This document shows positions 30,861 through 41,900 of a stretch of 64,000 nt of DNA, piece after piece. The stretch spans positions 16,061,504-16,125,503 of the forward strand of contig OZ038460.1 in the NCBI GenBank assembly GCA_964036195.1. Direction: 5' to 3'. The notes under the pieces are model-generated. The model was not told where the DNA came from and did no database searches. It was given only the letters and a program-made list of their open reading frames with translations. The stretch comes from Sphaerolaimus hirsutus (taxonomy: Eukaryota > Nematoda > Chromadorea > Monhysterida > Sphaerolaimidae). The position numbers and the translations under genes were made by a program. Within the stretch, counting starts at the first letter, position 1. Each line of letters opens with the position of its first letter.

Positions 30861-31067
30861 GGCCAGTTCCGCAAATTGACAAGTGAGAAGTGAAATGGCA
30901 AATGCGAAGTGAATTGAGAAAGAAATTGGCAAAAGCGAAGGGAAATAGCTTTTTATTATTTTATTTTTACTTCGCTTTTGCCAATTTACTTCCCATTTCA
31001 CTTCGCCAATTTTTGTCTCAATTCACTTCGCATTTGCCACTTCACTTCTCAATTTGCGGAACTGGCA
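30861..31067. repeat. fold-back MITE
   Basis: GGCCAGTTCCGCAAATTGA at the left and TCAATTTGCGGAACTGGC at the right, with arms of about 90 bases made of GAAGTGAAATGGCAAA-type blocks. Confidence 0.85.
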
Positions 31068-31740
31068 CCTGGGACAACATATTTATGCACGTATGGAATA
31101 GAATCGAGCCTATGCACATTTCAGGATTTTGGCACAATGCCAAAATAAATTGTGGTGGTTAAGGACGATGAAACATAAATTTGCTGACCCGTAAAGAACT
31201 ACCACATTAAAATGGATTTCCTGCGATGCCATCTCATCACTCAAAGTTTCGTGTTAGACATGTAAATCCATAAAAATTACATTGGCCAAAAAAATCAAAA
31301 CAAAAAGTTGCACTCACCCATCATTTATCTAGTTTCATTCTGTCCAAGTATGTATTTTTTACATAGATAAGATTGTTTTTCATAATAATGGGTATGGTTA
31401 GTCCTAAAAAAGCAGAAATGAGACGGTCAAACGTAGATGTCACATTTGAGCGTTTTTAGGATTTTAAACACTTCACCCGATAAAAGATGATGGTTTATTA
31501 TTATGTTAGAAATTGTAATTAAATGAGGCAATTTGCTTTTAATTTAGTGCAATTACATATCCTCTTTAAAAGTGAAAACAGCGTCGCAGCTTGCGAAAAT
31601 GACTCACTCACATCTAGCACTTTCTATTTTTATTTTTATTTTTGCAAACTTAGAACCTAAGTTTCAAGTCGTCTGCGCTCAGCAAAGGGAAACATAAGTC
31701 AAACAAAACTGATTTGTTTCATGTAAGTCGAGTTTACACA
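31068..31740. other. non-coding stretch
   Basis: No exon, repeat or RNA gene recognised. Confidence 0.5.
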
Positions 31741-31815
31741 ATTGACACTTACTTTGCATTTGACTTTACATTTGACACTTTACTTTACACTTTACAGGGT
31801 TTGGGACTGCCACCA
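31741..31815. mobile_element. half copy of the splice-ended MITE
   Basis: GACTTTACATTTGACACTTTACTTTACACTTTACAG-GGTTTGGGACTGCCACCAG is the right arm of the family at 43199-43476 (quoted in pieces). The left arm is absent. The TTTACAG end is a usable acceptor for the exon-like sequence that follows. Confidence 0.6.
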
Positions 31816-31902
31816 GTTGAGCGGTCGGCGGCGCGGTGGTATGACAAATTGACTGATGCGTTCGAGTCCATGGCGGCACGATTTGCAGGAGCCTACTGCT
31901 GA
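31798..31902 (+). pseudogene. possible terminal exon
   Basis: GC-rich frame opened by the MITE acceptor (TTTACAG at 31791-31797), reading ...PPVERSAARWYDKLTD and ending at TGA 31900-31902. Its composition differs sharply from the surroundings. No upstream exon was found and the family is unknown. Confidence 0.3.
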
Positions 31903-32346
31903 ATTTTTTTTTTAGGGGGGGGGGGTTGAAAATTGCGACAGTAAAGCAGCGTTTACACGGTATCGCGTGCCGACAAAAAAATCAAGTGATAAAGTTCCAT
32001 AATTCCTGAATAAATTTCCATATCTGCAAGAAAAGGCAGTGAAGTGTGCCCACTAGCGTACACACATGCCGATTTGCAGATAATTTGAACCAGTCGTTCA
32101 AGACTTATAAGCATTTGAAAACTGATTTCAGTTGTTTGTTTGCGTTCGGTTTCAAAACGAAAACCGAACCAATAACAGAAACTTGTTTTCAAGTCTAGAA
32201 TAACATACGTGTGCATGGAAACAAACACGTCCAAAACAACAAAACTCACAAACGTCACTGCAAAACAACAAAAAAACTCGTGGCAAGTAGCTCGATCCAA
32301 TGGGGCTGGCGGCACATCGAACCCTGCACAGAGGGAAAACATAGAT

Positions 32347-32621
32347 ACCGTATTTCCTCGAAATACCCCCCCCCCCCTCTCGAGACCACTATGAAACAAT
32401 CACCCCCCCTCGAAATACCCCCCCAGATTGAGTGTAAAGAGAACGTACATGACAAATACTGCAGTTTGTATTCAGCGTAGTGCAGAACACACGTTAAAAC
32501 AATGTTGGAATCACGTTAGAACAGTGTTTATACCATCTACGTACTAATATTAGTATACAGGAGTTGATACATGTCAGTTATTGACAATGACCCCCCGGGG
32601 GGTATTTCGAGGAAATACGGT
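32347..32621. mobile_element. TA-flanked MITE, CCGTATTTCC ends
   Basis: TA-CCGTATTTCCTCGAAATACC at the left and its reverse complement at the right, with C- and G-rich tracts just inside. The TA on both sides is the likely target duplication. Confidence 0.8.
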
Positions 32622-32699
32622 ATTGAAATATAATGTAAAAAGCTGTCTGGCTTGTGCACACACTCAACACGTTGCTCGTATTTTTACCAGTGCTTGCTG

Positions 32700-33110
32700 A
32701 TAGAAATAGATACCGCAAATAATCAAATAATACCACCCTCGAATAACTCCCCGCCTTGAATAACTCCCCCCTATTTGCGAGGTGAGGAAAAAATACCTCC
32801 CCCCTCGAATAACTCCCCCCTCTTGAAAAACGCCCCCTCTGGATGAAAACGATACAATACAAAAATACAAAGAATATTAGCGTAGAGCAGCGACAGCAGA
32901 TAAATTATGTGTATGCAGTGTGTACACATCTTTTTATTGTTATCGACGGTTAAATACCTGAATTACATGAGTTTACAGACTGCACCCATACAATGAATTA
33001 AGTCCAAGTTTTACGTGGAAAAAATTACACCACCCTCGAATAACTCCCCCCTCCAAAACGTCTGAGGAAAAAATACCCCCCCTGGGGTCTTATTCGAGGA
33101 TCTAGAGGAT
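32700..33110. repeat. degenerate relatives of the CCGTATTTCC MITE
   Basis: Blocks of CCTCGAATAACTCCCCCC with an inverted GGGGTCTTATTCGAGG at 33087. The ends are eroded. Confidence 0.5.
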
Positions 33111-33353
33111 TTAGGGTAGTTAGGAGAAATGCAACAATAGATCAATAAGCAGTGATAAATGCTACACACATTTCACTTCCTCAACGCTTCAACTGAATAC
33201 AACTAGGGTTGGAAAAAAATCTTTTTTTTTTCAACGACCCCGATTTTTTTAAATCAATTTTTTTTAAATAAAGATCGCTGAGGTCAAAATTAGTCCCAAT
33301 TCTCTCTAAATCGCCTCTGACACCTACAGTATTAATAATTAGCCCTCACAACC

Positions 33354-33490
33354 ACAGTATTTCTTCTAATAGAAGGGCAGGTCTCCAATAAAAGGGCGGT
33401 TTCCAATAGAAGGGTGTCTCCAATAGTAGGGCAGGTAAAAAAGATGACGAGAAAAATCGAAGAGCGCCCTTCTATTAGAAGAAATACGGT
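33354..33490. mobile_element. short MITE, GTATTTCTTCTAATAGAAG ends
   Basis: Inverted ends AGTATTTCTTCTAATAGAAG / CTTCTATTAGAAGAAATACG enclosing about 90 bases. Confidence 0.75.
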
Positions 33491-33725
33491 AACATATTAC
33501 CTAATTCACACTGGAACGGACCAACTGATGTCTTGTAATGTGAATCAAAGTAAGCATTGAAAAATCACTGGGAAATTTATATTTTAGAAATACCAGAAAA
33601 TAAAATAAAAAGATCTTCTCATATTCATATTTTATGCAAAATAATTTAATTTATATTTTCTTTATGCCGCTTCACACAGCGATTTTTAAAAATAAGTTCG
33701 AACGTTTTTTGGCAAAGTATGAATT

Positions 33726-33848
33726 CCGTATTTCTTCTAATAGAAGAGCGCCGTACAAATTTTAGAACCTCCAATCCTCCAACAGAACGCCAGGTAAACA
33801 AGTTGACGAAAAAAATTGAACGGCGCTCTTCTATTAGAAGAAATACGG
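33726..33848. mobile_element. short MITE, second copy
   Basis: CCGTATTTCTTCTAATAGAAG and its inverse, 123 bases in all; the same family as 33354-33490. The outer flanks (AAACGTTTTTTGGCAAAGTAT) are also inverted, so it sits in a larger hairpin from about 33680 to 33890. Confidence 0.75.
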
Positions 33849-34023
33849 TATTCATACCTTGCCAAAAAACGTTAGAATTTTTAAAATCACTGTGTGTGGA
33901 GTGCCTTTGAGAGATTTTCAGAAGTTATATATCATTATATTTCCTCAAAATCACCCAATATTTTCAATGCCGATCGATGTAAATATACCGTATTTCTTTG
34001 ATCATATTGACCGCCAATGTATA

Positions 34024-34271
34024 CCGTATTTCCTCGAAATACCCCCACGGGGTGGAAATTTTGAGAGAAAAACGTGAAAAATGCAACAATAACCAACATT
34101 TATAAGTTTTTACAGCCTTATATAAGGATGTAGATGGTATAAACGATGTTCTAACGTTACACAGTAAGCGTTTTGCACGTCTGTTATGCATTTCCCGGAC
34201 CACAAATACATAGTGCCCATTTTGAGGGGGGGGGGTATTTCGAGGGGGGCGGGTATTTCGAGGAAATACGG
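34024..34271. mobile_element. TA-flanked MITE, CCGTATTTCC ends
   Basis: TA-CCGTATTTCCTCGAAATACC ... GGTATTTCGAGGAAATACGG-TA. Confidence 0.8.
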
Positions 34272-34304
34272 TAGTTTCATAAGCGGTTTGAGGGGGTCAA
34301 TGTA

Positions 34305-34737
34305 TTGGTCTGTCGGGAAAGTTCTTTCCGTTTCCGCATAGTCTCCCATAGAATCGTCGTGGATTGTGAGATTTCAGTCGGGGTATATAAGTTGCAATTG
34401 TAGCTCGATGAAAAATTCAAAAAAGGGTTTACTGCGAAATTGATTACACAAAAGTGGATGATACCACATGCCCCAAACTGTGTTTTTCCAAACGAGTTTA
34501 TATCGAAATTTCATTGAAAAATGAAAAACGCCGGAATCGGTGGACCATGCATGTTGAGTTTTGGACATTCTTGAGAGGGAAGTTATTACTGGATCCACTT
34601 TTACGCAATCAATTTAACGGAAAAAGTTTGTTTGTGTAAACTGAAGCTTATATACCCCGGCTGAAACCCCACTGATCGTCTGGGAAGATCCAATGCAAGA
34701 CGATCTGCAAACGGAAAAAACTTTCCCGACAGACCAA
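34305..34737. mobile_element. mariner-like MITE
   Basis: Terminal inverted repeats TTGGTCTGTCGGGAAAGTT / AACTTTCCCGACAGACCAA with TA on both sides, as for Tc1/mariner elements. The inside is palindromic (ATTGATTACACAAAAGTGGA with its inverse) and holds no complete transposase. Confidence 0.8.
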
Positions 34738-34881
34738 TAAACGATATATCTTTCATACATAAAGGCAATATATTTTTCGGATCACTTAAATCCCTTTTTT
34801 GAGTAAATATGCACCTGCATTTGATGACGTAAATACATAGGTTTGTGTATTTATTTAAGTATGCGCATTCAATTGCGTATA

Positions 34882-35215
34882 CCGTATTTCCTCGAAATAC
34901 CCCCCGGGGGGTGATTGTTTCATAGTGGTCCCGAGAGGGGGGGGGTTAAACGAGGGGGGGGGGGATTTCGAGGGGGGGGTTATTATTTCACAAGAAAATT
35001 TTTGAAAACCAAGTACGAAATTGTCGTCTGAAACGTACGCAGACGTCGAAAAATGCAACAAAAACCGCCATTTATAAGGTTCTGTAGACTAATATTAGTA
35101 TGTAGAAGGTATGTACACTGTTCTAACGTGACACCGACATTGTTTTAACGTGTGTTCTGCAGTACACAGAACCTGTGTTTGTAAGCATTTTGTGCATATG
35201 GCGGCGAACATCGAG
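34882..35215. mobile_element. truncated CCGTATTTCC MITE
   Basis: A clear left end (TA-CCGTATTTCCTCGAAATACC) with G-tract interior; no right end before the next element. Confidence 0.5.
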
Positions 35216-35338
35216 ATCAAATCGAATCATGCAACTTCAATTTTTTTCATACGGCAATGTATTCGAGCACGGCAATGTATTTATACGTAATAAGAAATGA
35301 TATATTTAATCAGACATTCAACGATGAAAAGCCATGAC

Positions 35339-36506
35339 CAACGATGGGTAAGTTCTCCAAAAAAAAACACTTTCTGTGTTTTAAGTTTTTCAAAAATGAA
35401 TACCTGTGTTTTGAGTATTTTTCTCGAAAAAAACTTGAGTAACTCTGTTTTTATTTCTGTGTTTTTTGTAAAAACTCAAGTTTTTTGAGTTTTTTTCTAA
35501 AAAACTCGAGTTTTTTCCCAAAAAATTCGAGTTTTCCCCCCGAAAATTTCGATTTACAGCATTTCGATCTGGAAACAGTGGTTTTCTTATAAAATATTGG
35601 TTTTACACATGTTTTAACCCCACATAACATTTGTGTATTCATTCAAGTGCCAAGAAAGTCCATAAAAATGTCCACAATGAGGACATCAACATCACAACAC
35701 CAGCAAGAAAATGCCCAGAAACGACAATTTACGCAGTACTCCAAAATCCTTCAATGGATGTGCACTGTATGGAAGACTACAGAATTGATTTGAACTACAA
35801 CTACCATTTACCTCAAAATACCCCCATGGGGGTTTATTATTTCATCAGAAAGTTTTGTAAGGATCATAGAAAATAGTAGGCATTTACGTACCCAAAACAG
35901 GTTATAAATGCGTACAAACAGGATATATTTGAAATAAACATGTAGATAGCTACACAACCTAGTACAGTCTATGTGTAGCTGTGATGCAAATCAGCAGTAA
36001 TAAATACATCATGTACATTGGATACATGATGTACATCATCCTGGAGGGGGCCATTTCGAGGGAGGGGGGGGGCTTATTATTTCACCAGTCCATTTTGAGG
36101 AGGGTTAAATCAAGGGGGGGTTAATTCAAGGTAATAAGGTATACTTAAATGTCGAAACTTAAATTGTCAAATCCACCGTGAGATGTGCATGCCATCTTGA
36201 ATTTCTTCTTTTACCATTATAAAATATGAATACATTATGTACATATTTACATACTATACATGCTTATTTTATCTTGTTTAGTTTAACTGAATGATTGTGC
36301 ATGCAACCGCTTTGCTGAAAAAAACACAAAAACTCAAAAAAACTTTTCTGTGTTTCCGTGTTTCTGTGTTTCTGTGTTCTCCAAAAAAAAACTCATTTGA
36401 GTTTTGAGTTTTTCAAAATTTATGAGTTTCCGTGTTTCTGTGTAAAACAAAAACACAGAAACTCAATGAGTTTCTGTGTTCAATTTCTGTGTTTTTTCCA
36501 TCGTTG
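35339..36506. mobile_element. hAT-like non-autonomous element with 8-base duplication
   Basis: Ends CAACGATGG / CCATCGTTG flanked by GCCATGAC on both sides (35331-35338 and 36507-36514). The inside is a hairpin of GTTTCTGTGTTTTTGAG-type blocks. A degenerate CCGTATTTCC-type element is nested near 35802-36140. Confidence 0.8.
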
Positions 36507-36514
36507 GCCATGAC

Positions 36515-36873
36515 TAACAAAATACTGTAACTATCAAAGAAAAAACAAAAGAAAAAGAAAAAGAAAAGTCGCTCGAACCACGGATGGATGAAAAACGTGG
36601 TTGTAAAAAAAAACGTTTTTCATGCATTGCTCAAAAAGACATGGGACATGAACATAAGTATATGCTTGATCTGCAAGCACAAAACAAAATATTCCCTGCT
36701 TTCAAATATTTGGATGTAAATTTCCAAAAGTGAAAATGAATAACAATTGCCAAAAAACAAGTCTGATAGAACCATCAAGATCACAATCAACCAAATTAAA
36801 ATCAGCTTTACCATTACTCAATAATATACCCCAAATACCGATACCCATATCTGATATCTGATACCCATGTATG
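36515..36873. other. non-coding stretch
   Basis: AT-rich, with no feature recognised. Confidence 0.5.
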
Positions 36874-36881
36874 GGTATTGC

Positions 36882-37295
36882 CAGGGCCGTATCCAGGGGG
36901 GGAGCTGCAGCCCCCCTTCCCGGGGTGAGACTAGAAAGTGACCGGAAAATGCGACTTTTTCGACGTCACCGTAAAAAATTTTGCGCGCTAGCGCGCATTT
37001 TTCAACAGACATAAGGTATTTATTATCATCAGATTTGGTCCATGTGGTCGCAAATCGTTATAAATACACTCACTGTTGTGCTTTTTGCTGTTTTTGTATG
37101 TATATTTACGTGCATATACAGCGTTCCAACGACAATGGCGCAATGCGTGGCGCCTACTAATGGCGCCAGCGCCATGGCGCCATTCAGCCACCCTGTAGCT
37201 AAAACTTTAGGGGGGGGGGCTGAGTCCCCCCCCCCCGTTCGCCAACCTCCGTAAACAAGGAGCCCCCCCGCTCAAAAATCTTGGATACGTCCCTG
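36882..37295. mobile_element. hAT MITE with 8-base duplication
   Basis: CAGGGCCGTATCCAGG at the left and GGATACGTCCCTG at the right, flanked by GGTATTGC on both sides (36874-36881 and 37296-37303). It contains the GCGCGCTAGCGCGC and GGCGCCATTC blocks found in other copies. Confidence 0.9.
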
Positions 37296-37385
37296 GGTAT
37301 TGCATACTTAAAACTTTCGATTGCGATTATCTCAGAATCGATTTTTTGTACATCGGTACTTTTACAAGCACACCGTTCATATATA

Positions 37386-38314
37386 CCGTATTTGCTTGAA
37401 TAGTTCCCCCCTCGAATAATCCTCCCTGTAAGACGAGTGAGGAAATAATAATTACCCCTCGAATAACCCCCCCCTTAAAAATATTTGATCAATTAGTTGT
37501 GCCAAATTTTAAAATGGCACGTTTTTGTGTTAAAAATGCATATTTCATCAAATGACTTGATATTTGACGAAAGATTAATTCTCCCTCGAATAATTGAGGA
37601 GTTTGCTTCCGAAACTTGATAACTCCATGTTTTTCAGTTTTGTGAAAATTGCATTTGGAAATTTGAGAGTGGCCTGAGCGGGCACGCTTTAAGTGACAAC
37701 TGTTGCCCAACAGTTTTTGAAAAGCCAACGAATTTCGCAACATTTTCCATATTTACAATCCTCTGGCCGGCAAATATGGCTAGAGCTGTCATTATGGCAT
37801 TTTCCATATTTACAATCCATTTGACTGTCATTATGGCAACAAATTTAACTAACAAAATTTTATAACAAGTTTCGGATGCAAACTTCATCTTTGTATGGGG
37901 ATTTAGCCTTTCCCAATAAATTTATAACGAGTTTCGGATGATTAGAATTTTCGGTGGAGATATCGATTTTCGAGTGAAAAATATGATAGATATTTATGGA
38001 GTTATGGAGTTTCGAGTGAAAATTCACCATTTTGATGGTGGAGATATCGAGTTTCGGATGAAAATTTACATTTTTTCAAAAATCGGTGTCTCTGTATCTC
38101 GGGAATGGTGTTATATATTGAGCTGATTTTTTTCCTATCATATACAAATATGTACGCTTAAATGAGATCCACACCTAACTCAAATTTTTTCACTTTGGTC
38201 GTTATCGAGATACGGAACCAAACGCCTCAATTCCCCCCCCCCCTCGAATAGTTCCCCCTCAAAAAAGTCTGGCGAAATGATAATACCCCAGGGGGATTAT
38301 TCAAGCAAATACGG
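37386..38314. mobile_element. TA-flanked MITE, CCGTATTTGC ends
   Basis: TA-CCGTATTTGCTTGAATAGTT ... ATTATTCAAGCAAATACGG-TA; 929 bases with no ORF of note. Confidence 0.75.
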
Positions 38315-38512
38315 TAGTTGTCACTTCCGTTTTACTTAACAAGCCTTAACACAAAAACCGACACAACAAATTTTACATGTATTTATCAGTTAGCATTTAC
38401 AGGTTTGAAACAACGGGTGGCAAACAATCGGTAGGTAACGAATGGAAAAAAATTGGACGGCTGCCAGCGAAATTCAAAACAATGCTATATTTGGCGCGAA
38501 AATCGTTGACAA

Positions 38513-38751
38513 TGGCGCACCGCACACTGCAAAGTTTAACGGTAAGTTCAGACGATTTTTGCATGGGTGGAATTCAAAGGCGGAATTAAAAACAGGGGTG
38601 GAATTAAAAATCGTTCGAACCGACCCAAATTTCAGTAGTTTTTTTAGATGTGTCGTAAAAAAAATCGTCCGAACTGACTTGATAATTCTGCCCTGGCGGA
38701 AATTAAAACGTCCGGACGCGATCGTTACACTTTGCAGTGTGCGGTGCGCCA
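38513..38751. mobile_element. fold-back MITE, TGGCGCACC ends
   Basis: TGGCGCACCGCACACTGCAAAG and its inverse CTTTGCAGTGTGCGGTGCGCCA. Fragments of the family recur at 45465 and 45936. Confidence 0.8.
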
Positions 38752-38964
38752 ATTGCGTCAGAATCTCATCGGAAACTTAGGACTCAGGAATTTTGCAATT
38801 GTTTATTTCTGTGGGACCTAAATTGCTACGGAAAAAGGACTACCGTATGAAAAAAAACCCACTCAACGGAAATCATACACTTTTAAGTGGTACAAGGACA
38901 AAACTGCAACGTTTTTCTGCGTATCCTAACGCGAAGAATTACATAGGAGTTTTGGAGTGCTCAC

Positions 38965-41900
38965 TTCTCTTTCCCCTGGCAGCATTTGTTTTGCAAAGTT
39001 CAGCCCCAAAATCATACAAATGCGCCAGGCGACACACATTATTTGCATTCTCATCCGTCGTCGATGTCAGGATATCATTCACGATCATTTCCTGCAAATG
39101 CAATTGAGGCGTCTAATTCTAAAAGTCGACAAGTCCACAAAATGCGATTTTGAGTAAATAGCATTTTAAGTTTCAGACCCAACTCCAGGCCAGTGGTACG
39201 TGTCCAATTTGGCTCTCTCATGCTTTCAATTAAGTTCCATATGTTGACAATAAAGTGTCAAATTTTCAGCCCCTAATCTCAACCTATATGTGAAAAATGG
39301 GGTCTCCATAAAATTCCATTAGGTCACTGTTTTTGGGAGGGAAATGGACTTGTCGACTTCTTGCACGCGAGAACATTTTTGTTCCCGGGGAAGCCGAGGC
39401 TACATTATGGAAAAATTATGGACTTGTCGCCTTTTAGAAATCGGTGTCCACAGTGGACTTATCACATTTCTTGCGTTTTTCCCCATAAAAAAAGGATCCA
39501 GAGGATGGACTTGTCGACTTTTAGCCCAAAACTAAGTGGACTTGTCGACTTCTTGCCCAAATTTTTTGCATTTTTCCCCAAAAAATGTCAAATTTGGCAC
39601 TATGCCATATGGGCATGTGAGGTCAAAAAATTTATGGAAAATGATGAAAAATGTGCAGACGGAGCCCCAGATGACGTTTCCGGGCCTAACTCGAAATTTT
39701 CAAATTTTGGACTTGTCGACTTTTAGAATTGGATGCCTCATATGAATGTCCAAACAAAATGCAACTTCACCTTGAGATCTTCCAGCTGGTACATGTTCAC
39801 CAAGTCGAGCAGCTCGCACACGGAAACCTCGTCTCGGCTAAACTTCAGTTCGTACACACCTGTGTTTGGAAATAGGGGGTGGGGAAATTTCCCGTAGTTA
39901 TTTAAACGTATTGACATTTACTCAAAAAGTACGTATATTCGAGTACTGAGTAAAAAGTTTACATATACTTTAAAAAAGTACCTGTACTCGCTTTTACGTA
40001 TACTTCGTGAAAGTACTCTAGTACGAAAAAACGTATTCCAGATAGGCTTTGTAATAGCCTTTTTCAAGGCATAGACTGGAAAAAGGAAGAAAAAGGAGTT
40101 TCATAAAATACCGTATATCCTTGAATAAGACCCCAGGGGCGTTATTATTTCGTCAGAGGTTTTGGAGGGGGGAGTTATTCAAGGGGGGTACTATTCAAGG
40201 GGGGGGAGTTATTTTTTCCTCAGAACTTCCAGGAAAACTTTCACTTTATTTATTGTTTGTATGCATTCCGTCAACACATCTAATGCAGAAAATGACCAGT
40301 TCAACAAGAACAAAAACAACGTATCCATCCTAAAATTCGTGTTCATCGGGGTGTAGGTATGCATACTCTGCGTACACAAAATGTATCTGCTGTGCCGTCC
40401 CGGCCGTCGGCTAACATTCTTTTGTATTTTTCGTTTCACACACCAAACCCCATTTGCATTCGATGAATCAGCCCAGACATAGCTTTATTTTTCTGTTTGT
40501 CTTGTTTTCATTTTCGTGTGTTGCTCATCAATCGTTTTACCCAGAGGGGGGACTTATTCAAGAGGGGGGAGTTATTCGAGGGGGGGGGCGTTATTTTTTC
40601 CTCACCTGGCCAACAGGGGGGTATTATTCGAGGGGGGGGGTCTTATTCAAGGATATACGGTAGATAAAAACACCCAAATAACAGATGAAATAGTGAAGTT
40701 GAAGGTTCAAAAGGACAACAATGTATGAAAATGAGTGATTTTGAGGTAAAATTGGGGCAAAATAACCAAAAATTCTCACTTTACGTTTACTGGGGAAAAG
40801 TATTTTCCTCATGTTTACTCATGAGTAAAATTAAAAATTTACTTTTCGTTTTCTGTACTCTGGGGTGAGGAAAAATAAATACTTTAAGTTTACGAATATT
40901 TACATTGACAAAGGTTCGGTACTTTAAACAACTGAGGCCTTCTGTGCATGTTTACCCGGTGTGCATGTAGACCCTAATTTTCACTCAAAATCGCTAATTT
41001 TCATACTCTTTTTGTAGATTTTCAACTTCAAAATGACTAGTTCAAGTGTTTAATTGTCTATTTTTAGCTATTTTTTAGTAAATGTGCTTATATACCCATT
41101 TTTAGTAATTTTTCACTTACTTTTAGCGATTTTTCTGCATTTTTATTCTACATCTTGAAAAAGCCTATATATTGAACCCCAGCGAACCCCCAAACGATCC
41201 AAAAGTTGGTTCCCAGCTATTTATCCCTCCAGAGGAGCGATTAGCCATCTATCCGACCCCCTGGAGGGTCAAAATCTAGAATACCCCTGACATGCACAGC
41301 GGGTAAACATGCACAGAGGCACAGGCCCCTTTAAACAACTATGAAATTTTCGTTAGGTTTTGATCGAAATCGGATTTTTATGGGACGATGTGTCCTTTAT
41401 GGGCTTGAATTTTGGACATAGCGTAGGTATATAGATTAAGACACAGTAAAATGGATGAGATCGTAAAAAGAAGAATAGTGTAACAAACCGAGATAGAGTC
41501 CACGAATAAACGCCTCAGTTGCCTTGTTCCCAGCTGTGGGTAGGACATACCTACCGTCGCGCAGCTCTGCGAACTTGTGTCCCCCATCTGGCAGAGTGCC
41601 AGCGAACAACTCCTTGAAGATGCTGGAGCGGACACACAGGACCAACTTGTGCACCTGCAAAGGAGTGCATGCAAAAAAATTGTTTGAACTGGTGACGCCT
41701 CACCCTGTGGAGCGTCAGGCGCTCCACAGGGTGAGGCGTCACTGGGTTGTTGCTAGGTTTCAAACGGGATCCCGATCCCGATCCCGGATCCCGTAAAATT
41801 CCGGGATTTTGCAATCCCGATATCGATCCCGATCCCGAAAATTTTCAAATCCCGATCCCGTGAAACTCCCAAGTCCGGGATCCCGATCCCGGAAAAATTA

